Shown one piece after another: positions 8,801 to 17,732 of a stretch of DNA of 64,000 nucleotides. Position 1 is the stretch's first letter, and each line of letters begins with the position of its first letter. Under the pieces are notes generated by a model. That model was not told the origin of the DNA and ran no database searches. It saw nothing but the letters and a program-made list of their open reading frames with translations. Made by a program: the position numbers and the translations under genes. This DNA is from Planktothrix serta PCC 8927 (GTDB taxonomy: Bacteria; Cyanobacteriota; Cyanobacteriia; Cyanobacteriales; Microcoleaceae), in contig NZ_LR734875.1 of the NCBI RefSeq assembly GCF_900010725.2, positions 132,791 to 196,790 of the forward strand. The letters run 5' to 3'.

Positions 8801-10225
8801 TCTCCTGAAGAATTAATCGACAATTTGACCAATATTCAAGACCAACTGTATGTTGACCCTCCGCGTCGTCAAGAGTTTGTTCAACTCTTAGAAGCACAGG
8901 GAGCCATTGTCGGATTTGAATCTCAAATTCGCCGTTTAGATGGACGGTTAACTTGGATTTCAGAAAATGCTTTTGCTGTGCGAGATGAAGCCGGAAATTT
9001 ACTCCACTATGAAGGAACTGTTGAGGATATTAACGAGCGTAAAAAAGCCGAAGAAGCTCTACAAAATGCAATGGAAGAGTTAGAAACCCGTGTAGAAGAA
9101 CGCACCGCAGCCTTACGCGAGGCAAATCATCAATTAGTTCGAGAAATTGCTGAACGGACACGCATTGAAATCGCATTGCGAGAGTCGGAAGCCGAACTAC
9201 GAGCCTTATTTGCTGCCATGACCGATGTAATTACGGTTTTTGATAGTGAAGGACGATATAAAAAGATTGTCAGCACAAATTCGGAAGTTTTATATAGTCC
9301 CACGGAAGAACGTCTAGGAAAAAGTGTGTTTGAAGTTTTTCCTTCGAGTCATGCCACTTTATTTTATGATCAAATTCAAAAAGTATTAGAAACGAAACAA
9401 ACCTTAAACCTTGAATATAGTTTAACTTCCGCCGAAACTGAACCCGGACATCATGCACTCAATTCCTCTGATTTCCTGGGGGGAGATGAAGTCTGGTTTG
9501 CGGCAACCGTTTCTCCGATGCCAGATAATTGTGTGATTTGGGTGGCTCGAAATACAACCGAACGGCGCCGGGTTTTAGAAGCCTTAAAAGCAGAACGAGA
9601 AAAATCAGAACGGTTGTTACTTAATATTCTCCCTCAATCCATTGCAGAACAACTCAAACAAAACCCTCATTCTATTGCCGAACGTTTTGAACAAGCTACA
9701 ATTATGTTTGCCGATATTGTAGATTTTACCGGATTTTCTGCCCGAATTTCTCCCTCGGAATTAGTCGATTTACTCAATCAAATTTTCTCTGCTTTTGATG
9801 AATTAGCCGACAAACACAATTTAGAAAAAATTAAAACCATTGGCGATTCTTATATGGTCGCTGGCGGGTTGCCAACTCCCCGAAATGACCATGCAGAAGC
9901 TATGGCAGAAATGGCTTTAGATATGCAGGAACAAATTCAACGATTTCAACGAGAAAGGGGTCAATGTTTTAATTTAAGAATTGGCATGAATACTGGGCCC
10001 GTAGTCGCAGGTGTGATTGGGACGAAAAAATTTATTTATGATTTATGGGGGGATGCCGTTAATATTGCTTCTCGCATGGAATCTCAAGGAGAAATGGGCA
10101 AAATTCAAGTCACGACCACAACCAAAAACCTTTTAAATGGCAAATACGCCTTTGAGGAACGCGGTTTAATTGATGTCAAAGGTCGAGGAGAAATGGTGAC
10201 ATATTGGTTAACAAAACGCCGATAG
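5882..10225 (+). CDS. adenylate cyclase with UrtA-like receptor domain and six PAS domains
   Basis: A 1447-residue multidomain sensor. Residues ~4-370 resemble the urea/amide-binding protein UrtA/AmiC (GLLHSLSGAMA, EINDRGGVLG, EDGASD, LFGCWTSASRHGVKPV, YEGLE, IFYTGFCANQQ). Then come a coiled coil (~375-450), four near-identical PAS units (~458-930, 119 residues each), a fifth PAS (~937-1060), a second coiled coil, a sixth PAS (~1100-1225) and a class III cyclase domain (~1255-1445). The cyclase has the metal aspartates in FADIVDFTGF and IGDSYM, the adenine-selecting Lys in EKIKTIGD, and YDLWGDAVNIASRM with Asp rather than Cys, so ATP is the expected substrate. There is no signal peptide or transmembrane helix, so the receptor part would sit in the cytoplasm. 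The start lacks a clear Shine-Dalgarno but is bounded by an upstream stop. Confidence 0.85.
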   Translation: MPGVRVGLLHSLSGAMAYRERPLLEAELMAIAEINDRGGVLGQIIEPIIEDGASDCFTFERKAKKLIQEDGVTTLFGCWTSASRHGVKPVLETFNAQLWYPAPYEGLENCSQIFYTGFCANQQVESTITWLLRNQKTRCYLLGWDQVFSHTLNKLMKVHLRHHDGQVVGEAYVPSSTRDFEPIITRIRQAQPDIIINTLRGDRNLIFYRQFYESGILASDLPILATSLSESEVQQLQNAALGHLSCFNYFQSLNTPENHQFVQAFKHRYGADRVTNDSMATAYTQIYLWKQAVELAESFDIERIRIAAYGQRFLAPGGLVHLEPNHHIAKVCRIGQVLPNQQFEILYTSEQPIKPLPWLGFNEANFNASDIVFELLAEVSQGIERAEQLEQKSIELEATKAQLQQEIEIRKQFEDALQRANEELEEKVEERTAALKESNDNLVQEIVQHQQAEIALRMARDQLQTVLEAVPGTVSWINSDLRYIEVNDRLANMLNLPKETFIGQHIGFLGTSSEFNQFVQDLFDSPEIDAYREVKTQIYGEWRHYLIVAQKYDHNRAAFVVGIDITDRKQAEESLINAKDQLQTVLEAVPGSVSWISSDLRYIEVNQRLADMFNLPKEAFIDQHIGFLGTSSDFHNFVQNLFDSPDIDASQEVRTKIKEEWRNYLIVAQKYNNNQAAFIVGIDITASKQAEESLKNAKDQLQTVLEAVPGSVSWINSNLRYIEVNQRLADMFNLPKEAFIDQDIGFLGDNSEFTQFVQNLFDSSAIDAFQEVSVPVNEQLRHYLIVAQKYNQNQAAFVVGIDITARKDAEEALRLTQDQLEAVLDVVPGTVSWISSDLRYLGVNRYLASTFDLKPEDFVGKDIGFLKASFEFNGFVQGFFNNSEKDAYQEVMSVVKGKPRNYLIVAHKYNNNQAAFFVGIDITERKQAEEALKQAEANYRSIFENAVEGIFQTTPAGVYLSANPALARIYGYQSPEELIDNLTNIQDQLYVDPPRRQEFVQLLEAQGAIVGFESQIRRLDGRLTWISENAFAVRDEAGNLLHYEGTVEDINERKKAEEALQNAMEELETRVEERTAALREANHQLVREIAERTRIEIALRESEAELRALFAAMTDVITVFDSEGRYKKIVSTNSEVLYSPTEERLGKSVFEVFPSSHATLFYDQIQKVLETKQTLNLEYSLTSAETEPGHHALNSSDFLGGDEVWFAATVSPMPDNCVIWVARNTTERRRVLEALKAEREKSERLLLNILPQSIAEQLKQNPHSIAERFEQATIMFADIVDFTGFSARISPSELVDLLNQIFSAFDELADKHNLEKIKTIGDSYMVAGGLPTPRNDHAEAMAEMALDMQEQIQRFQRERGQCFNLRIGMNTGPVVAGVIGTKKFIYDLWGDAVNIASRMESQGEMGKIQVTTTTKNLLNGKYAFEERGLIDVKGRGEMVTYWLTKRR
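7256..8683 (+). repeat. four tandem 357-bp PAS-coding repeats
   Basis: Four consecutive units of about 357 bp (119 codons) begin near 7256, 7612, 7969 and 8326. Each reads approximately KDQLQTVLEAVPGSVSWI ... DLRYIEVN ... IGFLG ... NYLIVAQKYNNNQAAFVVGIDIT. Units 2 and 3 are the most alike and unit 4 the most diverged, which indicates recent internal duplication within the cyclase gene. Confidence 0.85.
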
Positions 10226-10383
10226 CAATTGGGAATTTGAACAGGTCGCTGGCTTTTAGGGAAGTAAAGGCTCAGGATTTTCCCAAGGGGCTTGAATTTT
10301 TGTGAAGATATGTTACTATGCGTAAAATTACATCAGCAGTTTGTGTAGCCGTTTACAGACTTTACCCCTAAATTAGGAATACC

Positions 10384-11076
10384 ATGACTCAAAAAACCAA
10401 AAAATTTCTGACTTTATTAGCAACCGTCAGCAGTGTCGCTGTCCTTGCAGCCTGTGGTCAGCCTACTGCAACTAACACCACCCCAGAACAACCCGCTACC
10501 GAACAAGCAGCCGGGACTCCTGAGTCTACAACCTCTACAACTACTGCTTCTCCTGGTGCTGATACCACAGCCAGCACAGCAACCACCACTCCCGCCGTTG
10601 CTTCCGAAAATACTGGAACAGATGCGGCTTTAGTCTCCAATGAGTCAGAAACCGTTGTCCAAATTGCCAACAGCAACCCCTCTTTCAGTACCTTTACCAA
10701 AGCCGTTGAAGCCGCTGGGTTAACAGAAACCCTCTCTGGCGCAGGCAATTACACGGTTTTCGCCCCCACCGATGAAGCTTTTGCAGCCTTACCTGCGGGA
10801 ACTTTAGAAGAGTTAATGAAGCCAGAAAATAAAGAAAAATTGGCTAAAATTCTCCAATATCATATTCTGCCGAATAAAGTTGCTGCGGCTGAAATTCAAC
10901 CCGGCGAAGTCGCTACGGTTGAAGGAGATCCGGTTAATTTAGAAGTAGCTGAAGGCAAAGTTACAGTTAATGGCGCTGAAGTTATTCAACCTGATATTAA
11001 TGCCAGCAACGGTGTTATTCATGTGATTAAGGTTGTTATTCTTCCTCCTACTGCTCCTGCTCCTGGCGCTCAATAA
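10384..11076 (+). CDS. fasciclin-domain lipoprotein
   Basis: A 230-residue lipoprotein. Residues 1-23 form a lipoprotein signal peptide with lipobox LAAC. A long Thr/Ser/Pro/Ala-rich linker (to ~residue 90) follows, then one fasciclin (FAS1) domain with its two hallmark blocks: SFSTFTKAVEAAGLTETLSG-type start, YTVFAPTDEAFAALP, and NGVIHVIKVVILP at the end. FAS1 domains serve in adhesion and matrix contact. The protein should be anchored to the outer face of the inner membrane or to the outer membrane. ATG at 10384 fits the signal peptide. It is followed by a hairpin terminator at 11128, so it is probably monocistronic. Confidence 0.9.
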   Translation: MTQKTKKFLTLLATVSSVAVLAACGQPTATNTTPEQPATEQAAGTPESTTSTTTASPGADTTASTATTTPAVASENTGTDAALVSNESETVVQIANSNPSFSTFTKAVEAAGLTETLSGAGNYTVFAPTDEAFAALPAGTLEELMKPENKEKLAKILQYHILPNKVAAAEIQPGEVATVEGDPVNLEVAEGKVTVNGAEVIQPDINASNGVIHVIKVVILPPTAPAPGAQ

Positions 11077-11127
11077 GATTGAAAGATTTCTCAATCTAAA
11101 TTCATTGAGTTTTAGATAATTTAAAAG

Positions 11128-11156
11128 CCCGGTTTCTTAAAAGTTACCGGGTTTTT
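11128..11156 (+). terminator. terminator after the fasciclin gene
   Basis: CCCGGT (11128-11133) pairs with ACCGGG (11146-11151), followed by TTTTT. It lies 50 bp after the stop codon. Confidence 0.75.
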
Positions 11157-11205
11157 GAGTTGGTATTGCTTATATTCCATCCTTTAATGTTTGCTAGGCA
11201 TCCGT

Positions 11206-11243
11206 CCCCTGTAGAGACTAGCCATGCTTAGTCTCTACAGGGG
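11206..11243. repeat. dispersed palindrome (TGTAGAGAC type), copy 1
   Basis: Perfect 15-bp arms, CCCCTGTAGAGACTA (11206-11220) and its complement (11229-11243), around an 8-base loop. The shared GTAGAGAC...GTCTCTAC arms recur at 49401-49430. It is intergenic and is probably one of the small palindromic repeats common in cyanobacterial genomes. Confidence 0.75.
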
Positions 11244-11380
11244 GTTTATGGGAGCATCTACAGAATAATTGATTAACCATCTTGACTGACTCCTGAAGTT
11301 TTAATTATTTTTTCGATAAACTTTCTATTGATGATCAATTAAAATCATCCCCATCAAGAATATCATATCTTATATAAGCG

Positions 11381-11422
11381 TTTACAACTTCTTTGTGTCT
11401 TGGTGTCTTTGTGGTTAAATTA
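11381..11422 (+). repeat. dispersed repeat, copy 2 (CTTTGTGGTTAAATTA type)
   Basis: 42 bp nearly identical to 2770-2812, both ending CTTTGTGGTTAAATTA. It ends 8 bp before the truncated Uma2 frame. Confidence 0.7.
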
Positions 11423-11430
11423 GACTTTAG

Positions 11431-11694
11431 CATTATAAACAGCGAGTTTATCGTCGAAATGGCGTAAAAGAATATCTCGTTTGGCAAGTTATGGAAGGAT
11501 GTTTTGATTGGTTTTTATGGCAGAATGGAGACTATATTTCTTTAACTCCTGATGCAGAAGGAATTATCCGCAGCCAAGTTTTTCCGGGGTTATGGTTGTC
11601 AGTTTCAGCCCTTTTAAATGGGAATATGCTAGAAGTTATTACTACATTACAAACTGGGTTAGCAACTCCCGAACATCAACAATTTTTGCAATAG
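11431..11694 (+). pseudogene. Uma2-family nuclease-like protein, 5'-truncated
   Basis: Directly after an in-frame TAG the frame reads HYKQRVYRRNGVKEYLVWQV, then MEGCFDWFLWQNGDY, GIIRSQVFPGLWLSVSALL and GLATPEHQQFLQ. This is the C-terminal half of the Uma2 (DUF820) family, PD-(D/E)XK-fold proteins abundant in cyanobacteria. Family members have roughly 180-200 residues; only ~87 remain, lacking the N-terminal fold with the catalytic Asp. The segment YRRNGVKEYLVW normally follows the catalytic E-x-K strand. It could be started at the internal ATG (11491), but that would be only a fragment. It is probably non-functional. Confidence 0.75.
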
Positions 11695-11800
11695 TTTTGT
11701 TTATTTTCAACAAATTTATCCTTCATCTATTTCCGCATAATTTATCAATTATTACGCTAGAATAAGTGATAAATCATGTTTGATTACTTCTGGTTTTTAA

Positions 11801-12067
11801 TCATTTTTTTCGATAAACTTCACGTCGATGACCCATTTCAATAATCCAAACCAACAAAATTTTATCATAAATTTCATAAACAATTCGATAATCCCCTACA
11901 CGAATTCGATAAACATCTTCCTCAACTCCTGATAATTGGATTGATCCTCTAGGACGAGGATTACTAGCCAAAGCATTAATCTGGGGTGCGAGGCGTTCTT
12001 GAAATAATTTAGGTAAAGACTTAAATTGTTTCTTCGCTTTTTTAGAAAACTCGATTTTATAATCCAC
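11801..12067 (-). CDS. type II toxin, RelE/ParE family
   Basis: An 88-residue basic protein with the RelE fold signature: YKIEFSKKAKKQFKSLPK at the start, LSGVEEDVYRIRVGDYRIVYEI in the middle and IIEMGHRREVYRK at the end. The arginines in RIRVGDYRIVY and HRREVYR match residues used by RelE-type mRNA interferases. These toxins cleave mRNA at the ribosome and are neutralised by the partner antitoxin. It is 6 bp downstream of a Phd/YefM-type antitoxin gene, the usual antitoxin-first order. Length is normal. Confidence 0.9.
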   Translation of the reverse strand: MDYKIEFSKKAKKQFKSLPKLFQERLAPQINALASNPRPRGSIQLSGVEEDVYRIRVGDYRIVYEIYDKILLVWIIEMGHRREVYRKK

Positions 12068-12073
12068 AATTGC

Positions 12074-12391
12074 TTAAAGTCCCAATTCTTCTTTTAAATC
12101 TTCCCAGGAAACTCCTTCATTTTGTTGATACTCTGATTTTGCTTCTTGAAAGGCTTCTAAATCTATTTGATCTTCTAACTCTTGAATAACACGCTCTAAT
12201 AATAAAAATTCATCCATAGAAATAATTGCGGCAATATCTTCTTGATCTTGATTAATAATAATCCGTTTTTCGCCGGATTTCACAGCAGAGATAATTTTAT
12301 CTAAATTTTCAGAAACTTCCTTTAAGTTAAGACGAGAAATAGGATTTTGATCAAAAGTCTGAGATTCTTTACTGATGACTTGTTCTATCAT
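12074..12391 (-). CDS. type II antitoxin, Phd/YefM family
   Basis: A 105-residue acidic protein. Residues ~18-60 have the Phd/YefM pattern (ISRLNLKEVSENLDKIISAVKSGEKRIIINQDQEDIAAIISMDEFLLLE, quoted here as consecutive short blocks LNLKEVSENLDKII, KSGEKRIIIN, DIAAIISMDEF). This part dimerises and binds the operator. The acidic tail (EDQIDLEAFQEAKSEYQQ, then GVSWEDLKEELGL) would wrap the toxin. It is the first gene of the pair with the RelE-type toxin and probably represses its own promoter. Confidence 0.88.
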   Translation of the reverse strand: MIEQVISKESQTFDQNPISRLNLKEVSENLDKIISAVKSGEKRIIINQDQEDIAAIISMDEFLLLERVIQELEDQIDLEAFQEAKSEYQQNEGVSWEDLKEELGL

Positions 12392-12616
12392 GAGAGATAC
12401 CTCGTAATCAGAATATTAGGGGGACAATCAATTTTTATTACCCGACAAAAACTCACTCACCTCACCCACCTTAAATCTGATCTAATTTTATCATGAAACT
12501 TAGAAACTGGGTTGCTTCTTAAATATCTCAGGGTTAAACCCAGACTTTTTACCACCGAACCCGGTTTCTTCGTGTAAAATTGTAAAACTACCCTTACTCC
12601 CTATCATTAACATTCT

Positions 12617-15600
12617 ATGAAAAGCGCATTTTTAGACCGCCTTCACAGTCCTGAACGTCCCGTTATCGTATTTGATGGAGGAATGGGAACTAACCTACAA
12701 ACCCAAAACCTGACGGCGGATGACTTTGGCGGAAAAGACTATGAAGGCTGTAATGAATATTTAATTTATACCAAACCCGAAGCCGTTGCTAACGTTCATC
12801 GAGGGTTTTTAGAAGCAGGTGCAGATGTTATTGAAACCGATACTTTTGGTGCGACTTCTATTGTTTTAGCAGAATATGATTTAGCCGATAAAACTTATGA
12901 TTTAAACAAAACCGCAGCCGAATTAGCGAAACGTTTAACCGAGGAATATTCTACACCCGAAAAACCTCGATTTGTTGCAGGTTCAATGGGGCCAGGAACT
13001 AAATTACCCACCCTCGGACATATTGATTTTGATACCTTGCATCATGCGTTTGCTGAACAAGCCGAAGGATTATTTGATGGAGGTGTCGATTTATTTATTG
13101 TTGAAACCTGTCAAGATGTGCTGCAAATTAAAGCCGCATTAAACGGAATTGAGGATGTTTTTGCCAAAAAAGGAGAACGTCGTCCGATTATGGTTTCTGT
13201 AACAATGGAAGCCTTCGGAACGATGTTAGTGGGTTCAGAAATTAGCGCAGCATTAACAATTTTAGCTCCCTATAAAATTGATATTTTAGGGTTAAATTGT
13301 GCCACTGGCCCCGATTTAATGAAAGAACATATTCGCTATTTAGCTGAACATTCTCCGTTTGTTGTGTCCTGTATTCCTAACGCAGGTTTACCCGAAAATA
13401 TTGGGGGTAAAGCCCATTATAAATTAACGCCAATGGAACTGAGAATGGCGTTAATGCACTTTGTTGAAGACTTGGGAGTTCAAGTCATTGGGGGCTGTTG
13501 TGGAACCCGTTATGAGCATATTCAAGCCTTAGCTGAAATTTCCCAAACCCTCAAACCCAAACAACGAGAACCCCAGTTAATTCCATCGGCGGCTTCTATT
13601 TATAGTCCCCAAACTTATGAACAGGAAAACTCCTTTTTAATTATTGGTGAACGTCTCAACGCCAGTGGGTCTAAAAAATGCCGAGATTTACTCAATGTAG
13701 AAGACTGGGATGGGTTAGTTTCCTTAGCAAAATCCCAGATAAAAGAAGGGGCGCAAATTTTAGATGTTAACGTAGATTATGTCGGACGAGATGGGGTGCG
13801 AGATATGAAAGAATTAGTATCTCGCGTTGTGACTAACGTGAATTTACCCTTGATGTTAGACTCCACAGAATGGCAGAAAATGGAAGCGGGTTTAAAAGTA
13901 TCCGGGGGTAAATGTTTACTCAATTCTACCAACTATGAAGACGGCGAAGAACGCTTTTTTAAAGTATTAGAATTAGCAAAAAAATATGGGGCTGCTATTG
14001 TGGTGGGAACCATTGACGAGGAAGGGATGGCGAGGACAGCAGACAAGAAATTTGAAATTGCTAAACGCGCCTATAATGATGCCATTAACTATGGAATTCC
14101 TGCTCATGAAATCTTTTTTGATCCCTTAGCGTTACCGATTTCTACGGGTATTGAAGAAGACCGGAATAATGGTAAAGCAACAATTGATTCTATTCGGCAA
14201 ATTCGTCAAGAATTACCCGGATGTCATATTGTTTTAGGGGTTTCTAATATTTCCTTCGGGTTAAACCCAGTGGCGCGACAAGTATTAAATTCGGTGTTTC
14301 TTCATGAAGCGATGCAAGTCGGGTTAGATGCGGCTATTGTGAGCGCCAATAAGATTTTACCCTTAGCAAAAATTGACCCCGAACATCAAGAAGTTTGTCG
14401 CAAATTAATTTATGACCAGCGACAATTTGATGGGGATGTTTGTGTTTATGACCCGTTAGGAGAACTCACCAACCTTTTCCAAGGAAAAACCACAAAACGA
14501 GATCGTTCTGGAGATGCTAACCTCCCCATAGAAGAACGGTTAAAACGTCATATTATTGATGGAGAACGCATTGGGTTAGATACTGCTTTAGAAGAAGCTT
14601 TAAAACAATATCCTCCCCTAGAAATTATTAATAATATTCTCTTGGATGGGATGAAAGTTGTCGGAGAATTATTTGGTTCTGGGCAAATGCAGCTACCTTT
14701 TGTGTTACAATCTGCCCAAACCATGAAAGCCGCCGTTGCCTATTTAGAACCCTACATGGAAAAATCGGAAACGGGGGATAATTCCAAAGGAACTTTTATC
14801 ATTGCTACTGTTAAAGGAGATGTGCATGATATTGGTAAAAATTTAGTCGATATTATTTTATCTAATAACGGCTATCGCGTGATTAATTTAGGGATTAAAC
14901 AACCCGTTGAGAATATTATCAACGCTTACCAAGAACACAAAGCAGACTGTATTGCAATGAGTGGATTATTAGTAAAATCCACTGCCTTCATGAAGGATAA
15001 TTTAGAGGCATTTAACGAAGCCGGAATTACAGTTCCCGTGATTTTAGGCGGCGCTGCATTAACCCCGAAATTTGTCCATGAAGATTGCCAAAATGCCTAT
15101 AAAGGTCAAGTTATTTATGGAAAAGATGCCTTTTCAGACTTGAACTTTATGGATAAATTAATGCCTGCAAAAAAAGCGAAAAAATGGGATAATGCTCAAG
15201 GCTTTTTAGGAGAATATGCGGAAGCGAAGAAAACTAAAGTTAAGTTAGAAACCGTTAAAACTGCTTCAGAAAAAATTGAAAATCCTGAAGAAATTGTCAT
15301 CGATACCCGACGTTCTGAAGCCGTTGATGTTAATATTCACCGTCCTACCCCGCCCTTCTGGGGAACGAAAATTTTACAGCCAGAAGATATTTCTTTAGAG
15401 GATATTTGGTGGTATTTAGATTTACAAGCGTTAGTCGCTGGTCAATGGCAATTCCGCAAACCCAGAGAACAATCACGGGAAGAATATGATGCTTTCTTAG
15501 CCGAAAAAGTCTATCCTGTTTTAACAGAATGGAAAGCCAAAATTTTAGCGGAAAACTTATTACATCCAACGGTGATTTATGGGTATTTTCCCTGTCAAGC

Positions 15601-16144
15601 AGAGGATAACTCGTTACTCATTTTTGACCCCGAAAATCATCAAAAACAGGTTGCTCGTTTTGACTTTCCTCGACAAAAAGCAGGGCGACGGTTGTGTATT
15701 GCGGACTTTTTTGCCCCCAAAGAAAGCGGACAGATTGATGTTTTCCCGATGCAAGCGGTAACAGTTGGAGAAATTGCCACCGAATACGCCCAAAAACTAT
15801 TTGCAGAAAACGACTATACGAATTATTTGTATTTTCATGGAATGGCTGTGCAAACCGCAGAAGCGTTAGCTGAATGGACTCATGCAAAAATTCGTCGGGA
15901 GTTAGGGTTTGGAAGTGAAGAACCCGATAATGTTCGGGATGTTTTAGCCCAACGTCATCGCGGTTCTCGCTATAGTTTTGGATATCCGGCTTGTCCGAAT
16001 ATTCAAGACCAATATAAACAGGTGGAGTTATTACAAATTGACCGGATTAATATGTATATGGATGAAAGTGAACAAATTTATCCAGAACAGTCTACAACGG
16101 CGTTTATTACCTATCATCCTGTTTCTAAATACTTCAATCTTTAA
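12617..16144 (+). CDS. metH: cobalamin-dependent methionine synthase
   Basis: 1175 residues, near the usual length (about 1200). The domain order is complete. The homocysteine-binding barrel (~1-320) has zinc ligands in LNCATGP (~Cys227) and GGCCGT (~Cys293/294). The pterin-binding domain (~335-600) has [11 protein letters not shown] and ILDVNVDY. The cobalamin cap and Rossmann domains (~625-870) have GDVHDIGKN, whose His (~736) is the cobalt ligand, and SGLLVKST. The C-terminal activation (AdoMet-binding) domain (~930-1170) includes [13 protein letters not shown] and [10 protein letters not shown]. It transfers a methyl group from 5-methyl-tetrahydrofolate to homocysteine. ATG 12617 starts [31 protein letters not shown] sequence directly before the barrel. 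A terminator follows at 16214. Confidence 0.97.
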   Translation: MKSAFLDRLHSPERPVIVFDGGMGTNLQTQNLTADDFGGKDYEGCNEYLIYTKPEAVANVHRGFLEAGADVIETDTFGATSIVLAEYDLADKTYDLNKTAAELAKRLTEEYSTPEKPRFVAGSMGPGTKLPTLGHIDFDTLHHAFAEQAEGLFDGGVDLFIVETCQDVLQIKAALNGIEDVFAKKGERRPIMVSVTMEAFGTMLVGSEISAALTILAPYKIDILGLNCATGPDLMKEHIRYLAEHSPFVVSCIPNAGLPENIGGKAHYKLTPMELRMALMHFVEDLGVQVIGGCCGTRYEHIQALAEISQTLKPKQREPQLIPSAASIYSPQTYEQENSFLIIGERLNASGSKKCRDLLNVEDWDGLVSLAKSQIKEGAQILDVNVDYVGRDGVRDMKELVSRVVTNVNLPLMLDSTEWQKMEAGLKVSGGKCLLNSTNYEDGEERFFKVLELAKKYGAAIVVGTIDEEGMARTADKKFEIAKRAYNDAINYGIPAHEIFFDPLALPISTGIEEDRNNGKATIDSIRQIRQELPGCHIVLGVSNISFGLNPVARQVLNSVFLHEAMQVGLDAAIVSANKILPLAKIDPEHQEVCRKLIYDQRQFDGDVCVYDPLGELTNLFQGKTTKRDRSGDANLPIEERLKRHIIDGERIGLDTALEEALKQYPPLEIINNILLDGMKVVGELFGSGQMQLPFVLQSAQTMKAAVAYLEPYMEKSETGDNSKGTFIIATVKGDVHDIGKNLVDIILSNNGYRVINLGIKQPVENIINAYQEHKADCIAMSGLLVKSTAFMKDNLEAFNEAGITVPVILGGAALTPKFVHEDCQNAYKGQVIYGKDAFSDLNFMDKLMPAKKAKKWDNAQGFLGEYAEAKKTKVKLETVKTASEKIENPEEIVIDTRRSEAVDVNIHRPTPPFWGTKILQPEDISLEDIWWYLDLQALVAGQWQFRKPREQSREEYDAFLAEKVYPVLTEWKAKILAENLLHPTVIYGYFPCQAEDNSLLIFDPENHQKQVARFDFPRQKAGRRLCIADFFAPKESGQIDVFPMQAVTVGEIATEYAQKLFAENDYTNYLYFHGMAVQTAEALAEWTHAKIRRELGFGSEEPDNVRDVLAQRHRGSRYSFGYPACPNIQDQYKQVELLQIDRINMYMDESEQIYPEQSTTAFITYHPVSKYFNL

Positions 16145-16213
16145 TCTCTTCTACAATCTTCATTAACCCATTATGAGTTTGATGTGTTAATATGAAGATA
16201 TCTTGCTACTAAA

Positions 16214-16245
16214 AGGTAGATTAAGTTTTAATAATCTACTTTTTA
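16214..16245 (+). terminator. terminator after metH
   Basis: GTAGATTA (16216-16223) pairs perfectly with TAATCTAC (16232-16239) and is followed by a T run. It is 70 bp after metH. Confidence 0.8.
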
Positions 16246-16342
16246 GAGCATTTTTTAAATCTATCAATATTGGGGGTATTGAGGGTTTAAATTTATATAA
16301 CTGTAAGCTAAATTTACAGGCTTATTAAGCTTAATAGGATTG

Positions 16343-16591
16343 ATGATGATGACTAAGATAATTGATGTAACTGGACTCAGCGACAAGCAAATTGCTCTTG
16401 TCGAAGAAATTGTAACAGCACTTCGGTCTGTTCCTAAGAATCAACAAATTAATCAAGGAGGTAATCATGACGTAACCCTAACTCCAGAAGATGATGAACT
16501 TAGGCAACTTCATGCAGAATTTAGTTGGCTTGTTGCTGATATTGGCGTTAAAAAACCAATTAACAGAGCAAATATATATCAAACCGGATAA
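16343..16591 (+). CDS. putative antitoxin of a PIN-toxin pair (VapB-like)
   Basis: An ~82-residue protein that begins TKIIDVTGLSDKQIALVEEIV, a pattern seen in short cyanobacterial antitoxins placed before PIN-domain genes, with a mostly acidic, helical C-terminus ending in INRANIYQTG. Three consecutive ATG codons (16343, 16346, 16349) are possible starts, with TAGGA just upstream. The stop codon abuts the ATG of the PIN toxin gene, so translation is coupled. Function is inferred mainly from the pairing; the protein's own DNA-binding fold (AbrB or RHH) is not obvious. Confidence 0.7.
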   Translation: MMMTKIIDVTGLSDKQIALVEEIVTALRSVPKNQQINQGGNHDVTLTPEDDELRQLHAEFSWLVADIGVKKPINRANIYQTG

Positions 16592-17032
16592 ATGAAAAAG
16601 ACATTCATAGATACAAATATTTTAGTTTATTCTGTAGACACCGACAGTGGGGACAAACACAGAACATCATTAAAAATTTTAAGACCTAGTGAACAGGAAA
16701 TATTGTGCGTTTCCGATCAAATTCTTGCAGAATTTTATTCTGTTATGACCAGTAGTAGCCAAGTCAAAAAACCCATTACACCAGTAGACACAATATGGAG
16801 AATAAAAAGACTGATTCAAATGCCCAATATCCAACTTTTACCAAAACCATCAAACTTGACTAATCTTTGGCTGGAATTGTTGGAAAATCATCCCGTAACT
16901 GGTGCAACCGTTTTTGATGTTATGCACGTTGCTACAATGATGTCACACGGAATCAGGCGAATATATACTTTTAATGTTGATGATTTTGCTTGGTGTAGAG
17001 ACATGGATATTGAAGTGATTATCCCAGAATAA
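16592..17032 (+). CDS. PIN-domain toxin (VapC-like)
   Basis: A 146-residue PIN domain. Acidic residues expected in the active site are visible: Asp in FIDTNILVYSVD at the N-terminus, Glu in LAEFYSVM, Asp in VFDVMHVATM, and Asp in YTFNVDDFAW. PIN toxins are Mg-dependent ribonucleases, often cutting tRNA or rRNA. It follows its presumed antitoxin with no gap. A 12-bp perfect inverted repeat after the stop acts as a likely terminator. Length and motif spacing are normal, so it should be active. Confidence 0.88.
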   Translation: MKKTFIDTNILVYSVDTDSGDKHRTSLKILRPSEQEILCVSDQILAEFYSVMTSSSQVKKPITPVDTIWRIKRLIQMPNIQLLPKPSNLTNLWLELLENHPVTGATVFDVMHVATMMSHGIRRIYTFNVDDFAWCRDMDIEVIIPE

Positions 17033-17043
17033 CTAATGTATTC

Positions 17044-17072
17044 CTGATGACTAGGTTGAACCTAGTCATCAG
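17044..17072. terminator. perfect hairpin after the PIN toxin gene
   Basis: CTGATGACTAGG (17044-17055) and CCTAGTCATCAG (17061-17072) form a 12-bp perfect stem with a five-base loop, 12 bp after the stop. No long T run follows, so it may be a processing or stabilising hairpin. Confidence 0.6.
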
Positions 17073-17150
17073 ACAACAACGTTTAACGTTCTTTATCTTC
17101 TCTAAATCAATATGAGGTGAAAAAATGATTAATTAAATCTTTGAATCAAT

Positions 17151-17185
17151 GTAGAGGTTTGTCAAGAATAGACCTCTACTTTAAT
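17151..17185 (+). terminator. hairpin with weak T tail upstream of the DUF2442 gene
   Basis: GTAGAGGT (17151-17158) pairs with ACCTCTAC (17172-17179), followed by TTT. It may end read-through from the toxin operon. Confidence 0.5.
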
Positions 17186-17246
17186 AGATTAATTTAAAAC
17201 TAACCGCAAATTTAAACATCAAAACATTTTAATCAAGGTAGACAGT

Positions 17247-17693
17247 ATGAAGAATAATAACAAGGGGGAGCAAGAATTAATAGAAGAAAATCTGTTAGAA
17301 GAAATTGCTAAAGCTAAACAAGCTTGGCAAGAGGCAGAAGCAACGGAACCCAGGGCTATTTCTGTAAAATATGATCAAGATCAAGATTTAATTGTAATTC
17401 ACTTAAAAAATGGTAGTATTTTTAGCTTTCCGCCTCGACTCGCGCAAGGTTTAGCTGAGGCGACTCCAGAACAATTAGCAGACTTTTGGATACCGCCATC
17501 GGGTAAAAGTATTCATTGGGATAGTTTAGATGTAGATTTTGGAATTCCTGAATTAGTGAGGGGAATTTTTGGCACAAAATCTTGGATGGCTGAACTCGGA
17601 CGAAAAGACGGTCAATCTACCTCAAAAGCAAAATCTGAAGCGGCTCGAAAAAATGGAAAAAAAGGAGGTAGACCTAAGAACGTTACCCTTTAA
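17247..17693 (+). CDS. DUF2442 domain-containing protein
   Basis: A 148-residue protein. A charged N-terminal helix (~1-35) precedes a DUF2442 region: AISVKYDQDQDLIVIHL, NGSIFSFPPRLAQGLAEAT, then IHWDSLDVDFGIPELVRGIFG. The C-terminus is basic (KSEAARKNGKKGGRPKN), suggesting nucleic-acid contact. DUF2442 proteins often sit beside DUF4160 proteins in toxin-antitoxin-like pairs; no partner is present here, so it is either solitary or the pair has been split. ATG 17247 follows AAGGTAG. Function unknown. Confidence 0.75.
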   Translation: MKNNNKGEQELIEENLLEEIAKAKQAWQEAEATEPRAISVKYDQDQDLIVIHLKNGSIFSFPPRLAQGLAEATPEQLADFWIPPSGKSIHWDSLDVDFGIPELVRGIFGTKSWMAELGRKDGQSTSKAKSEAARKNGKKGGRPKNVTL

Positions 17694-17732
17694 TTTCATG
17701 GAACAGTTAGTATGAAAACTATCAATACAATT

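Noticed and set aside
8646..9458. Antisense reading frames within the cyclase gene
   Set aside because: They lie wholly inside a well-supported coding region and have no motif or ribosome binding site.
10433..10748. Reading frames in other phases over the fasciclin gene linker
   Set aside because: They mirror the repetitive Thr/Ala/Pro codons of the lipoprotein gene and have no own signals.
12392..12616. Cobalamin riboswitch upstream of metH
   Set aside because: The 225-bp region shows only short CCCGGTTTCT-type repeats; no B12-box or matching stems were seen.
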